Part shown: positions 43,427 through 52,307 of the stretch, in pieces
How the letters are laid out: each line of letters starts with the position of its first letter
Position numbering within the stretch: the stretch's first letter is position 1
Source: Nocardia brasiliensis NBRC 14402
GTDB taxonomy: Bacteria > Actinomycetota > Actinomycetes > Mycobacteriales > Mycobacteriaceae
Direction of reading: 5' to 3'
DNA: 64,000 bases
Assembly: GCF_000308475.2 (NCBI RefSeq)
Contig: NZ_BAFT02000034.1
Coordinates: forward strand, 61,770 to 125,769
The notes under the pieces: model-generated
Seen by the model: the letters and a program-made list of their open reading frames with translations, nothing else
Database searches by the model: none
Told to the model about the DNA's origin: nothing
Made by a program: the position numbers and the translations under genes

Positions 43427-44341
43427 TCACAGAGACTGGTCGGTCGGTGGTTGTGACGGGTCACAAGCGGGCAATACGCCCAAGTCGAGGGCGCGCAGGC
43501 GTGCCGGATCGGCGATCACCTCGTAACCCGCGACCCGTTCGGCGCGCACCGTGACGACGAGCGCGAGCAGCAGCTTCCCGCGCGGCGCGACCACCAGGCC
43601 CACGGCGCCGTCTACCAGCGCGAGCGCCGCCACCCGGGAACGGCGTTGCAGCAGTACGGTTTCCCGCGCCACCGCCTGCGCGCCGCGCACGATCGCCGCC
43701 ATGCCCGCGGGCAACGCGGCGGGGTCGGCCACGCGCACCACGTCCGGGGCGAGCACGGCGAGCAGCGCGGCCAGGTCGCCTTCGCGCGCGGCGGCGAGGA
43801 ACGCCCCGACCACCCGGCGCTGTTCGGCGAGTTCGGTTGTCGTCGGCCGGGTTTCCCCGCGGGTGCGCTGCCGGGCCCGGCTGGCCAGCTTCTTCGTCGT
43901 CGCGGGCGTGCGGCCCACGATCGGCGCGATCTGTTCGAACGGCACGGCGAACAGATCGTGCAGCACGAACGCCACCCGTTCGTCCGGGTGCAGCGTATCC
44001 AGCACCACCAGCAGGGCCCGGCCCACCGCATCGATCAGCAGGGCTTCCTGTTCCGGGTCGGTGTCGTAGGCGGTGTCGCCCAGCTCGGCGCGCGACTCCA
44101 GCGGGTCCTCGCGGCGGGCGGCACGGGCGCGCAGCATGTCCAGGCAGATCCGGGACAGCACCGTGGTGAGCCAGCCGATCAGATTGTCGGGCTGGACCGC
44201 GTCGTCCTTGGCCAGGCGCAGCCAGGTTTCCTGCACCGCGTCCTCGGCTTCGGCGACCGAGCCGAGCATGCGATAGGCGATCGCGCCGAGCCGGGCGCGG
44301 TGCGACTCGAAGCGCCGGGCCAGCACGTCCTGGTTCGGCAT
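43427..44341 (-). CDS. ECF sigma factor with SnoaL-like C-terminal domain (SigJ/ECF41-like)
   Basis: Protein of 304 residues. Region 2 is ARRFESHRARLGAIAYRMLGSVAEAEDAVQETWLRLAK, region 4 is DERVAFVLHDLFAVPFEQIAPIVGRTPATTKKLASRARQRT. Residues about 180-290 form an NTF2/SnoaL-like domain (RRVVGAFLAAAREGDLAALLAVLAPDVVRVAD). Sigma factors of this kind use the C-terminal domain, not an anti-sigma factor, to tune activity. The WLPEP linker motif of classical ECF41 was not seen. The divergent DoxX gene is the likely target or partner. Confidence 0.92.
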   Translation of the reverse strand: MPNQDVLARRFESHRARLGAIAYRMLGSVAEAEDAVQETWLRLAKDDAVQPDNLIGWLTTVLSRICLDMLRARAARREDPLESRAELGDTAYDTDPEQEALLIDAVGRALLVVLDTLHPDERVAFVLHDLFAVPFEQIAPIVGRTPATTKKLASRARQRTRGETRPTTTELAEQRRVVGAFLAAAREGDLAALLAVLAPDVVRVADPAALPAGMAAIVRGAQAVARETVLLQRRSRVAALALVDGAVGLVVAPRGKLLLALVVTVRAERVAGYEVIADPARLRALDLGVLPACDPSQPPTDQSL

Positions 44342-44429
44342 CGGTCACCTTTCCGTTCCGGCACTCGTCACATGGTCGAGGGATCCACGATCGCAGACGA
44401 TCCCGCACCGAAAACAGGAGGGTCCGACC

Positions 44430-44777
44430 ATGTCCACTGCCTATGTCCTCGTCACCCTGGCCGCCGCGGCCGCCATGCTGCTCGCCGGCGGGATCGACGT
44501 GTTCCGCGCGGAGTGGGTGCGCGCGAACATGACGAGCTACGGCCTGCAGGAGTGGACGCTCTACCCCTTGGCCGCGATCAAGGTGGCCGGTGCGCTGGGC
44601 CTGCTGGCCGGGTTCGTGTTCCGGCCGCTGGGCTTGGCCGCGGGGATCTGCCTCGTGCTCTACTTCCTCGCCGCATTCGTGACCGTGCTGCGCGCCCGCG
44701 CGTACGCCGACCTCGGCTACCCGCTGCCTTATCTCGCGCTGGCCGCCGGTTCGGTCGCGTTGTACGCGCTGACCTGA
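44430..44777 (+). CDS. DoxX-family membrane protein
   Basis: Protein of 115 residues with four hydrophobic helices and a DoxX-like layout: AAAMLLAGGIDVFR, LYPLAAIKVAGALGLLAGFVF, GLAAGICLVLYFLAAFVTVLRA, LPYLALAAGSVALYAL. DoxX-like proteins sit in the membrane and are linked with thiol redox stress or quinone chemistry. It is divergent from the sigma factor gene with a short shared promoter region and ends nine bases before the convergent GMC gene. Confidence 0.9.
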   Translation: MSTAYVLVTLAAAAAMLLAGGIDVFRAEWVRANMTSYGLQEWTLYPLAAIKVAGALGLLAGFVFRPLGLAAGICLVLYFLAAFVTVLRARAYADLGYPLPYLALAAGSVALYALT

Positions 44778-44785
44778 CCTGCCGC

Positions 44786-46372
44786 TCAGCCGTTGCGGAT
44801 GAACCGGGCCGCTTGCTCGCCGATGAAAACGGCGGGCGCGTGCGTGTGCCCGCGGATCAGCATCGGCATGACCGAGGCGTCCGCCACGCGAAGTCCTTGC
44901 ACGCCACGCACCTCCAGGTGCGGCGTGACGACGCTGGCGGCGTCGGTGCCCATCCGGCAGGTGCCGACCGGGTGATACAGGGTGTGCGAGTAGCCGTTCA
45001 GCGTCAGCTCCAGGGTGGCCTCGAGGTCGCCGGGTGCCTGGGGCGGATAGATCAACGGGCCGAGTACGGCCCGCATCGCCGGGGTTTCGGCGATATCGGC
45101 ACAGATGCGCAGCCCCGCCATGATCGCGGCCCGGTCGGCGCCCGCGCTGTCGGAGAGATAGCGCGGGTCGATCACCGGTTTGGCGGCCGGATCCGGCGCC
45201 GAGAGGGTGATGCGGCCCCGGCTGTGCGGGCGCAGCAGCACGGTCGCCAGGATGACGCCGTGTTCGGTCGGGTCGACGAGACCTTCGTGATAGAAGGGCG
45301 CGGGCGCGTAGAGCAGTTCCAGGTCGGGAATGTCGAGATCCGGTGTGCTGCGCACGAAGCCGTACGCCTCGGCGACATTCGAGGTGAGCATGCCGCGATG
45401 CCGGAGGAAGTAGTCGAGCAGCTGACGCGGCTTCTCCGCCCCGAACAAGGTATCGCCCGCGGCACCGTAACCGATGCCCGCGACGAGATGGTCCTGCAGG
45501 TTGGCACCGACCTCCGGGGCATGGTGCAGCGTGCGAATACCCTGGCGCGCCAACTCGTCCCGGTCGCCGATGCCCGAAAGCATCAGCAGCTGCGGGCTGT
45601 TGATCGCGCCTCCGCACAGCACCACTTCGCGGCGCGCGGTCACCGTGTGCGGCCCGCCGCCCTGGTGATATTCGACGCCGATCGCGCGGGTTCCGTCGAA
45701 CAGCACCCTGGTGGCGAGTGCTTCAGAGCGCACGGTCAGGTTGGGCCTGCGCAGCGCGGGGCGCAGGTAACCGTCGGCGGTGCTCCACCGTCGCCCGCCG
45801 CGCTGGGTGACCATGGTCTGGGTGAAGCCTTCCGGCTCCGGTCGATTCGCCGGTTCGACCCCGAATCCGGCCTCCTGCACCGCCGCCAGATACGCCGCGG
45901 TGGACGCGCGGGGGCTGCGCTGGCGCGACACGTGGATCAAACCGTCGGCGCCCTCGTCGGGATACTGTGCGTCCTCGACCTTTTCGATCCGCCGGAACTG
46001 GTCGACCGCAGCCGCGAAGCCCCATTCCTCGCCGGCCAGCAGGGCCCACTCGTCGTAGTCGGCGCGGAATCCCCGCACCCACATCATCGCGTTCATCGAC
46101 GACGAGCCGCCGAACATCTTGCCGCGCGGCCAGTAGATCTGCCGGTTCTTCAGTTCCGGCTGCGGCTCGGTGAGGTAGTCCCAATCCACCTCGGAGCGAA
46201 ACAGCTTCGCGAATCCGGCCGGGATGTGCGCGAATTTGTTCTTGTCCCGCGGACCCGCTTCCAGCAGCACCACCGAGACGCCCGGGTCGGCGCTGAGCCG
46301 GTTCGCCAGCACCGCCCCCGCGGACCCGGAACCGACGATCACGTAATCCGCAGTAAGCCCACCTGGTTGCAC
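44786..46372 (-). CDS. GMC-family oxidoreductase (choline dehydrogenase-like)
   Basis: Flavoenzyme of 528 residues. The N-terminal FAD loop YVIVGSGSAGAVLANRLS and VVLLEAGP, GMC signature region MFGGSSSMNAMMWVRG, second signature GAINSPQLLMLSGIG and the C-terminal GYSHTLYHPVGTCRMG, with catalytic His, are all present. Such enzymes oxidise alcohols to aldehydes. GTG 46372 follows GGAG; the longer frame to 46456 overlaps low-quality upstream sequence. It lies 116 bases after the TetR gene of the steroid-type operon and could extend that operon, supplying aldehyde for the aldehyde dehydrogenases. Confidence 0.92.
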   Translation of the reverse strand: MQPGGLTADYVIVGSGSAGAVLANRLSADPGVSVVLLEAGPRDKNKFAHIPAGFAKLFRSEVDWDYLTEPQPELKNRQIYWPRGKMFGGSSSMNAMMWVRGFRADYDEWALLAGEEWGFAAAVDQFRRIEKVEDAQYPDEGADGLIHVSRQRSPRASTAAYLAAVQEAGFGVEPANRPEPEGFTQTMVTQRGGRRWSTADGYLRPALRRPNLTVRSEALATRVLFDGTRAIGVEYHQGGGPHTVTARREVVLCGGAINSPQLLMLSGIGDRDELARQGIRTLHHAPEVGANLQDHLVAGIGYGAAGDTLFGAEKPRQLLDYFLRHRGMLTSNVAEAYGFVRSTPDLDIPDLELLYAPAPFYHEGLVDPTEHGVILATVLLRPHSRGRITLSAPDPAAKPVIDPRYLSDSAGADRAAIMAGLRICADIAETPAMRAVLGPLIYPPQAPGDLEATLELTLNGYSHTLYHPVGTCRMGTDAASVVTPHLEVRGVQGLRVADASVMPMLIRGHTHAPAVFIGEQAARFIRNG

Positions 46373-46488
46373 TGTCCCACTCCGATCCGCGCTGCCTATG
46401 AGCAAGATACGAGCAACACGGGATACGGGGTTCGATTTCGCTATAACCGGAGCCAAGTCACACCGGCATGCGTCGAACCGTGCCGGTC

Positions 46489-47067
46489 CTATCGCAGGAT
46501 GAGCAGAGCCGACTTCTCGATCCGGTCGGCGATCTCGGAATAGGAGCCATACCCCATGCCCGCGCGCACCAGCGCGCCTGCGTACAGCAGTTCCAGGGAT
46601 TCCACGACATCGGGGTCCGGGTCCGGGCCGAGTGCGCGGATGATCCGGGTGCGGATCTCGGCGCCGATGCGGCCGCGCAGGTGCTCGACATCGGGGTCGC
46701 GGCCGAGCAACGCGCTGGTGACCGCGCCGGACAGCTCCTGCTCGTCGGCGACCAGCATGGCGATGTTGCGCAGTTCGGCGACGACCCGAACGGTCGCGTC
46801 GGGGTCCTCGCTCGCGGGCGAGGGCGCGGACATCAAACGCCGCCAGAAGATCTCGGCGACGAGGTGCTCCTTGGAGGAGAAGTAGGTGTAGGCGGTCGCG
46901 GCGCCGACTCCTGCGGCGGCCGCGACCATCCGGATGGTCATGCCCGCAAAGCCTTCGCGGGCAAGCACTTCCACCGCCGACCTGGTGAGCTTGTCGACGG
47001 TGTCGGCTTGCTTCCCGGACAACCTGCGCCGGGTCGCCTCGAGCGTGATGGACTCGGGTTCGGACAT
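46489..47067 (-). CDS. TetR-family regulator of the steroid-type operon
   Basis: Protein of 192 residues; HTH at about 20-65 (KLTRSAVEVLAREGFAGMTIRMVAAAAGVGAATAYTYFSSKEHLVAEIFW). C-terminal ligand domain helical. It is the last gene of the aldehyde dehydrogenase-to-KstD-like operon, 24 bases after the flavoprotein gene, and by position could be the regulator that reads the TGTC-CA-GACA palindromes shared by the cyp51, cyp123-like and aldehyde dehydrogenase promoters. That assignment is inference. The mycobacterial cyp123/cyp51 cluster also encodes a TetR protein. Confidence 0.9.
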   Translation of the reverse strand: MSEPESITLEATRRRLSGKQADTVDKLTRSAVEVLAREGFAGMTIRMVAAAAGVGAATAYTYFSSKEHLVAEIFWRRLMSAPSPASEDPDATVRVVAELRNIAMLVADEQELSGAVTSALLGRDPDVEHLRGRIGAEIRTRIIRALGPDPDPDVVESLELLYAGALVRAGMGYGSYSEIADRIEKSALLILR

Positions 47068-47068
47068 G

Positions 47069-47094
47069 TGACCGGATCCTACTACGGCCGGTCA
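47069..47094. promoter_or_regulatory. inverted repeat before the TetR gene
   Basis: TGACCGG at 47069-47075 and CCGGTCA at 47088-47094 form a perfect 7-base inverted repeat with a 12-base spacer, immediately upstream of the TetR start and overlapping the stop of the upstream gene. It may be an internal operator or a small hairpin. Confidence 0.4.
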
Positions 47095-48561
47095 GTTCTT
47101 GGCCGCGGCGAGACCCGCCCTGCGGCCGTAGAAACTGCCGTCACCCAGCGACGCGCCGCTCACGTACCCGCCCGCGCAGAGCCCCGAGGTGCACCGCCCC
47201 GCGGCGTAGAGCCCGGGGATCGGCGCACCGGAGACGTGCAGCACCCGCGAATCCAGGTCGGTGCGCAGCCCGCCGAGCGTGAAACCCGCGGTGAAGCCCC
47301 GCATGTCGAACGCGGCCAGCGAACCGCGCAGCGGCCGTACCCATTCCGGCTTCTTCCCGAGCAGCGGGTCCTTGCCCGCGGCGGCGTGCAGGTTGTAGCA
47401 GTCGACGGTCGCCTGCAAGGCGAGTTCGGGCAGACCCATGTCGGCCTCGAGTTCCGCGACCGTCTCCGCCGCCCAGGTCGGTGGTTGCCGGAAGAACGGG
47501 GTCGAAGTCTCGGTCGCGAGCCCGGCCTCGTAGGCGGTCTCGTCGATGACGAGGAACGCCTGGTTCTCCTGCTGGATCAGCGTCGCCTGCCCGATCCGGC
47601 CGGGATAGGTGTCCTCGGCGATGAACCGCTGCCCACGACCGTTGACCAGGATGCCGCGCGCGAGCAACTGCGGGTCGCCGAAGAACGCCACCTCGGTCGC
47701 GTCCATGTGCGCCAGCTCCGCGCCGAGCGCCTGGGCGACCCGGATGCCGATGCCGTCGTGCTCCTCGATCGCGGCGGCCGGCCGGCCGATCAGCCGCGGC
47801 GCGTAGCCCTCGATCATCTGCTGGTGATAGGCGAAACTACCGGTGGCGAGAACGAGTCCGCGCTCGGCGCGGATCGCCACCTCCTTGCCGTAACGCCGGG
47901 CGATCACCCCGACCACCCGATCGTCGTCGTCCACCACCAACCGGCCGATGCGCAGGTCGTATTCGACTCGGACACCGAGGGATTCGGCGGTTTCCGCAAG
48001 CGGTTTCATCAGCATGTAGCCGCCGCTCTTCCGGCCGATCTTCTTGTCCGCCATCTGCGGAACATGGCCGCGCGGTGCGGGTTTGGCGAGGGCATTGAAC
48101 GGCGCGGCGTTCTCGCCGCCGGAATACATCAGCCCCTCGTCGTGCGGCGGCTCCCAGCCCGGCTCGCCCCAGAAGGCTTCGCGGAACGGCACCCCGTTGG
48201 CCACCAGCCAGTTGTAGTGCTCGACGCTGCCCTGGCAGTAGTCGGCGATTTTGGCCTGGTCCACGCCGGGGCCCAGCGCCGCGAGCAGGAAGGTCTCCAT
48301 GTTCTCCGGCGTGTCCTCGAAGCCGAGCGCCTGCTGCAGGGGCGTGCCGCCGCCGAGGTAGATGAACCCGCCCGCCATCGCCGCCGCGCCGCCCCAGCCG
48401 CCGGTCCGCTCCAGGATCAGCACCTCGGCGCCCGCGCGCGCCGCCTCGATCGCCGCGCAGACCCCGGCGATGCCGTATCCGGCGACGACGACGTCGGCCC
48501 GCAGGTCCCACTCGGTGACGGCGCTCGCGCGCAAGGGGCGAAGGGCATTGGCATCGGTCAT
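47092..48561 (-). CDS. FAD-dependent oxidoreductase, 3-ketosteroid dehydrogenase-like (KstD/FAD-binding)
   Basis: Protein of 489 residues of the succinate dehydrogenase/KstD flavoprotein superfamily. The FAD loop is DVVVAGYGIAGVCAAIEAARAGAEVLILER. GGWGGAAAMAGGFIYLGGGTPLQ follows, then LVLATGSFAYHQQMI and the C-terminal GLYAAGRCTSGLCAGGYVSGASLGDGSFYGRRAG. Related enzymes introduce double bonds in steroid rings or reduce enoates; the exact substrate cannot be fixed. ATG 48561 has AAGGA upstream. Eleven bases after the CMD-like gene in the same operon. Confidence 0.9.
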   Translation of the reverse strand: MTDANALRPLRASAVTEWDLRADVVVAGYGIAGVCAAIEAARAGAEVLILERTGGWGGAAAMAGGFIYLGGGTPLQQALGFEDTPENMETFLLAALGPGVDQAKIADYCQGSVEHYNWLVANGVPFREAFWGEPGWEPPHDEGLMYSGGENAAPFNALAKPAPRGHVPQMADKKIGRKSGGYMLMKPLAETAESLGVRVEYDLRIGRLVVDDDDRVVGVIARRYGKEVAIRAERGLVLATGSFAYHQQMIEGYAPRLIGRPAAAIEEHDGIGIRVAQALGAELAHMDATEVAFFGDPQLLARGILVNGRGQRFIAEDTYPGRIGQATLIQQENQAFLVIDETAYEAGLATETSTPFFRQPPTWAAETVAELEADMGLPELALQATVDCYNLHAAAGKDPLLGKKPEWVRPLRGSLAAFDMRGFTAGFTLGGLRTDLDSRVLHVSGAPIPGLYAAGRCTSGLCAGGYVSGASLGDGSFYGRRAGLAAAKN

Positions 48562-48572
48562 GTTTCGTTCCT

Positions 48573-48977
48573 TCACTCGGTGCGGTCGTCGTGCTCGGCG
48601 CGGGCGGCCTTCTGCTGCTGCGCCACAATCTTGCCCACCAGGAGGTCGAGTTTGGTGCCGTTCGGCCACCCGACGTAGTGGCAGAGGAACACCGCGATCT
48701 CGTGCAGTTGCTCCTCGGTGAGTTCGTCGTTACGCAGCGCCGCGCCGATCTGGATGCCCGCCGTGTCGATGGCGCCCTGCGCGGTGAGCGCGCCGAGCAG
48801 CAACAGCCTGCGGTCGCGGATCGACAGCGCGGTGCGCGACCAGATGTCGGCGAAGAGATGGTCGGCGGTGACGGCGAAGTGACTGCCGGGGTAGTCCTGG
48901 AATTCGGTGCCGTAGACCTCGGCCATCTTGGCCAGGCCGCGCCGGCGGGTGGTCTCGGCGGAACCGTTGTCGGTCAT
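48573..48977 (-). CDS. carboxymuconolactone decarboxylase family protein
   Basis: Protein of 134 residues of the CMD/AhpD-like helical fold: LAKMAEVYGTEFQDYPGSHFAVTADHLFADIWSR, LSIRDRRLLLLGALTAQG and ELHEIAVFLCHYVGWPNG. It lacks the CxxC of AhpD, so a decarboxylase/lactone-type role is more likely than peroxidase. ATG 48977 overlaps the stop of the dehydrogenase gene upstream (ATGA). Similar small CMD proteins occur in sterol side-chain and ring degradation clusters. Confidence 0.92.
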   Translation of the reverse strand: MTDNGSAETTRRRGLAKMAEVYGTEFQDYPGSHFAVTADHLFADIWSRTALSIRDRRLLLLGALTAQGAIDTAGIQIGAALRNDELTEEQLHEIAVFLCHYVGWPNGTKLDLLVGKIVAQQQKAARAEHDDRTE

Positions 48978-49849
48978 GCGGATTCCCTTTCGGAGGTCGA
49001 AGCGCCGACGCCGAGGCCGGTCCCCAGGTGGGCGCGGGCGAGTTCGGTCAGCGGCAGCGCCACGTCGAGGCGGGCACCGAGGTCGAGCGCGAGCCCGAGG
49101 TCCTTCTCGCCGAGATCGCGCACGTGCCGCAGGATGGGTAACCAGAAGTCGCCCTCGGCGATCGGGGCGGTGCGGTCGCGGAGCATGATGGCGCCGGGTC
49201 CGCCGGTGACGGCGTCGGAGTGGCGCACCACCTTGCCCAGTGTCGTGAGGTCGAGGCCCGCCGCCTCGGCGAGCCGCTGCGCCTCGGTCGCGGCGGTGAA
49301 GGCGACGAAATGGAGTATGTTGCGTGCCAGCTTCATTCGTGTTCCGGCACCCACCGGCCCGGCGTGCACGATCAGATCGGCGAAGCAGCCGAACGGCTCT
49401 CGCACCGCGGCGAAGGCCGACTCGGTGCCGCCGATGAGCACCGCGAGCCTGCCCTTCGCCGCGCCGGGCGCACCGCCGCTGATCGGTGCGTCGACGAATT
49501 CGACGCCGTGCGTAGCGCATTCGGCGGCGAGCTGCTCTGCCGTCTGATCACTGATCGTGGAGTGCACGGCCACCACGGTGCCCGGCGCGGCGGTGCGCAG
49601 CACTCCTTCGGGGCCGGTGAGTACCTCGCGTACTTGATCGTCGTCCACGACCGCCACCGAGATCACGGCCGCCTGCTCGGCGAGTTCGGCCGCGGTCCCG
49701 GCCACGGCGGCACCGGCCTCGACGTACTGCTGTACCGCCGCCGGACGCACGTCGCAGACCGTCAGCCCACCCGGCCAGGCGAGCAGCCGCCGCGCCATCG
49801 GCCCGCCCATGGCGCCCAGCCCGATGAAGCCGATCCGATGGTGGTTCAT
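48974..49849 (-). CDS. NAD(P)-dependent 3-hydroxyisobutyrate dehydrogenase-family protein
   Basis: Protein of 291 residues of the beta-hydroxyacid dehydrogenase family. Rossmann motif RIGFIGLGAMGGPMARRLL, substrate signature FVDAPISGGAPGAAKGRLAVLIGG, catalytic-Lys region GAGTRMKLARNILHFV, and C-terminal EKDLGLALDLGARLDVALPL. It likely oxidises a beta-hydroxy acid or reduces a semialdehyde with NAD(P). It is coupled by four-base overlaps to both neighbours in the operon. Confidence 0.93.
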   Translation of the reverse strand: MNHHRIGFIGLGAMGGPMARRLLAWPGGLTVCDVRPAAVQQYVEAGAAVAGTAAELAEQAAVISVAVVDDDQVREVLTGPEGVLRTAAPGTVVAVHSTISDQTAEQLAAECATHGVEFVDAPISGGAPGAAKGRLAVLIGGTESAFAAVREPFGCFADLIVHAGPVGAGTRMKLARNILHFVAFTAATEAQRLAEAAGLDLTTLGKVVRHSDAVTGGPGAIMLRDRTAPIAEGDFWLPILRHVRDLGEKDLGLALDLGARLDVALPLTELARAHLGTGLGVGASTSERESA

Positions 49850-50595
49850 GACCGGAACACCTGCCCGCCATCGACATTGAAGATCTGCCCGGTGATCCAG
49901 CCCGCCTCGTCGGAGAGCAGGAACAGGCACGCGCCGACCAGATCGGCGGGTGTGCCCATGCGCTGGATCGGCAACCGCTTGACCATCTCCGACACGATCG
50001 GCTCCGGCGTGACGGCCTTCGTCGCCGCGGTGTCGATCGGTCCGGGCGCGATGGCGTTGATCCGGATCTTCGAACCGCCGAGCTCGAACGCGAGCTGCTG
50101 GGTGAGACCGTTGACGCCGACCTTGGCCAGCCCGTAGAAGCTCGAGTACATCCATGCGGCGGTGGACGATTGGTTGACGATCGAGCCGCCTTTCTTGCGC
50201 ATATGCGGCCAGACGGCCCTGGTCATGGTCAGCGCGCCGTCCATGTTCACGCTCATGAAGGTCTTGTAGTAGTCCCACGGCACGGTCAGCAGGAGGTTGA
50301 CCTTCATTTCGCCGTAGATCGCCGCGTTGTTGACCAGGTGGTCGATGCCGCCGAACTCGGCGACGGTGAATTCCGCCAGCGCCGCGGCGGATTCGGGATC
50401 GGCCACATCGACCTGACCGAAGACCGCGGTGCCGCCGTCGGCCGCGATCTTTTCCGCCGTGGCCCGGCCCGCCTCGGCATTCTTGTCGGCGACGACGACT
50501 TTCGCCCCCTCGGCGGCCAGCGCCGCGGCGTAGGCCGCGCCGATGCCCTGGGCCGCGCCGGTGACGATGACGGACCTTCCCGTGAATCGGGTCAT
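49846..50595 (-). CDS. classical SDR oxidoreductase (Rv0769-like)
   Basis: Protein of 249 residues with TGAAQGIGAAY cofactor motif, NNAA at DHLVNNAAIYG, catalytic Ser-Tyr-Lys (NQSSTAAWMYSSFYGLAKVG) and C-terminal GWITGQIFNVDGGQVF. NAD(P)-dependent alcohol/ketone oxidoreductase. Length and position next to an aldA-type aldehyde dehydrogenase match Rv0769-Rv0768 of the mycobacterial cyp123/cyp51 locus. Twelve bases after the aldehyde dehydrogenase stop. Confidence 0.93.
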   Translation of the reverse strand: MTRFTGRSVIVTGAAQGIGAAYAAALAAEGAKVVVADKNAEAGRATAEKIAADGGTAVFGQVDVADPESAAALAEFTVAEFGGIDHLVNNAAIYGEMKVNLLLTVPWDYYKTFMSVNMDGALTMTRAVWPHMRKKGGSIVNQSSTAAWMYSSFYGLAKVGVNGLTQQLAFELGGSKIRINAIAPGPIDTAATKAVTPEPIVSEMVKRLPIQRMGTPADLVGACLFLLSDEAGWITGQIFNVDGGQVFRS

Positions 50596-50607
50596 GATTG
50601 TGCTCCT

Positions 50608-52077
50608 TTATCCGGCGGTCGCGATGAGCTTGGTCTCCAGGTACTCCTCGAACCCGGCCACGCCCATCTCGCGGCCGATGCCGGACTGCTTGTAGCCACC
50701 GAACGGTGCGTCGGCGGAATACCAGACGCCGCCGTTCACGCTCAGGGTCCCGGTCCGCACCCCCTCGGTGACGCGGCGGATCCGCTCGGGGTCGGTGCCC
50801 CACACCGAGCCGGACAAGCCGTAGGGGGAGTCGTTCGCGATCCGGACGGCGTCCTCGTCGCCGTCGTAGGGCAGCACCACCAAGACCGGGCCGAAGATCT
50901 CCTCCTGCGCGACGGTGGCCGAATTCGGCACGTCCGCAACGAGTGTCGGCTCGAAATAGAAGCCGCGTGGGCGGTCTTTCGGCCTGCCGCCGCCGACCAC
51001 CACGCGGCCGCCCTCGGCGCGCGCGATCTCCAGGTAGTGCTCCACGCGCGCCCGTTGCCGCTCGGAAATGAGCGGACCGCAGACGGTGCGCGGATCGGCC
51101 GGATCGCCGGGTTTGATTCCGGCGAGCGTCGCGGCGGCGGCGGCCACCGCGTCGGCGTAGGCCGCGCGCGGCACCAGCAACCGGGTGGTGATGGCGCAGC
51201 CTTGTCCGGCGTGCACGCACACCGAAAACGCCGCCACCGCACAGGCTGCCGCGATATCCGCGTCGTCGAGCACGATGAACGCCGATTTACCGCCCAGCTC
51301 CAGAAAGGTCTTCTTCAGTGTCGCCGCGGCGCCGTGCGCAACGGCCCGGCCGGTCTGGGTGGAGCCGGTGAAGCTGATCAGATCCACCAGCGGGTGTTCG
51401 GTGAGTCGCGCACCGAGACCGTGGTCCGCCGACGTCACGATGTTCACCACGCCGGCGGGGATATCGGTCTGCTCCGCGATGATCGCGCCGACCGCCGCGG
51501 CGCACCACGGGGTATCGGGAGCGGGCTTGAGCACCACCGTGTTCCCGGCGGCGAGGGCCGGGCCGAGTTTGGCGAAGACGATCTGGTGCGGGAAGTTCCA
51601 GGGGGTGATCGCGCCCACCACGCCGACCGGCTCCCGCCGCAGGACTCTGCGGGTCTTGATGCCCATCGGCGCGGCGAGGCCGAGATCGGTTTCCCACGAA
51701 TATGTTTCGGCCATGGTCGCCGAGTAGGTCAGGTCCGCGATCGGCCCTTCCAACTGTGGCCCCCGGGTGAACATCGCGGGCGCGCCCGCCTCGGCGATGG
51801 TGAGTTCGCGCAGGTCTTCGAGCCTGGATTGCAGTGCGGTGCGCAGCTGTTCGAGGCAGTGCGCGCGAAATCCGTGCTCGCGGGACCAGTCGGTCTCGTC
51901 GAAAGCGGTGCGGGCCGCGGTGACGGCGGCGTCCAGGTCGGCAGTATTCGCGTTGGCGGCCTGCCCGAGGACCTGTTCGGTCGCCGGGTTCACCGTACTG
52001 AAGACTCCGTCACCGCCCGGGATCAGCTTGCCGCCGATCAGCTGCCGTGCCCCGGCCCCGGGCATAAGGCTGTTCAT
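50608..52077 (-). CDS. aldA: aldehyde dehydrogenase, AldA-like
   Basis: NAD(P)-dependent aldehyde dehydrogenase of 489 residues. Motifs: ITPWNFPHQIVFAKLGPALAAGNTVVLKPA, FTGSTQTGR, catalytic Glu in FLELGGKSAF and Cys in VHAGQGCAITTR, EEIFGPVLVVLPY. The size equals that of mycobacterial AldA (Rv0768), which sits in the equivalent cyp123/cyp51 region. First gene of a six-gene leftward operon; a TGTC-CA-GACA palindrome lies 16-26 bases upstream and a KstR-like box further up. Confidence 0.92.
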   Translation of the reverse strand: MNSLMPGAGARQLIGGKLIPGGDGVFSTVNPATEQVLGQAANANTADLDAAVTAARTAFDETDWSREHGFRAHCLEQLRTALQSRLEDLRELTIAEAGAPAMFTRGPQLEGPIADLTYSATMAETYSWETDLGLAAPMGIKTRRVLRREPVGVVGAITPWNFPHQIVFAKLGPALAAGNTVVLKPAPDTPWCAAAVGAIIAEQTDIPAGVVNIVTSADHGLGARLTEHPLVDLISFTGSTQTGRAVAHGAAATLKKTFLELGGKSAFIVLDDADIAAACAVAAFSVCVHAGQGCAITTRLLVPRAAYADAVAAAAATLAGIKPGDPADPRTVCGPLISERQRARVEHYLEIARAEGGRVVVGGGRPKDRPRGFYFEPTLVADVPNSATVAQEEIFGPVLVVLPYDGDEDAVRIANDSPYGLSGSVWGTDPERIRRVTEGVRTGTLSVNGGVWYSADAPFGGYKQSGIGREMGVAGFEEYLETKLIATAG

Positions 52078-52092
52078 GCATTGCTCCGATGC

Positions 52093-52103
52093 TGTCTGGA
52101 CAG
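52093..52103 (-). promoter_or_regulatory. TGTC-CA-GACA operator upstream of aldA
   Basis: In the sense of aldA the site reads CTGTCCAGACA, a palindrome TGTC-CA-GACA, only 15 bases before the start codon. The same word occurs upstream of the cyp123-like and cyp51 genes. The position overlapping the transcript start would suit repression. Confidence 0.6.
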
Positions 52104-52140
52104 GTGTACGGAATATAGGCTCAACCGTCGAACTTGGGCA

Positions 52141-52152
52141 AGAACTCGTTCT
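52141..52152. promoter_or_regulatory. KstR-like box between aldA and cyp123-like genes
   Basis: AGAACTCGTTCT is a near-perfect palindrome (AGAAC/GTTCT). It matches the core AAC-nn-GTT of the KstR consensus, which controls cholesterol catabolism genes in mycolate actinomycetes. It lies between the two divergent operons. Confidence 0.5.
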
Positions 52153-52285
52153 ATTTCTGTCATTCTGCGCGATGCGGTACAGCGGTGTCGCGAAATCTGC
52201 GCCGTTCTCGGGCGCGTCGGCGACTCGGTGCGTAATGGTGGTGGTAATCCAGCGGAACCATTGTCGGAGGTAGGTGCCGATGGTA

Positions 52286-52307
52286 CTGTCCAGACACATG
52301 TCCAGTT
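52286..52307 (+). promoter_or_regulatory. TGTC-CA-GACA operator upstream of cyp123-like gene
   Basis: CTGTCCAGACA at 52286-52296 is followed by CATGTCCA, so half-site TGTCCA is repeated. The arrangement GGTACTGTCCAGACA then a second TGTCCA closely matches the cyp51 upstream region in the gene sense. About 80 bases before the P450 start. Confidence 0.6.

Noticed and set aside
43646..48678. Two long plus-strand frames of 965 and 736 codons
   Set aside because: They lie opposite the sigma factor, GMC, TetR and KstD-like genes, whose motifs and start signals are clear; no domain could be recognised in the shadows.
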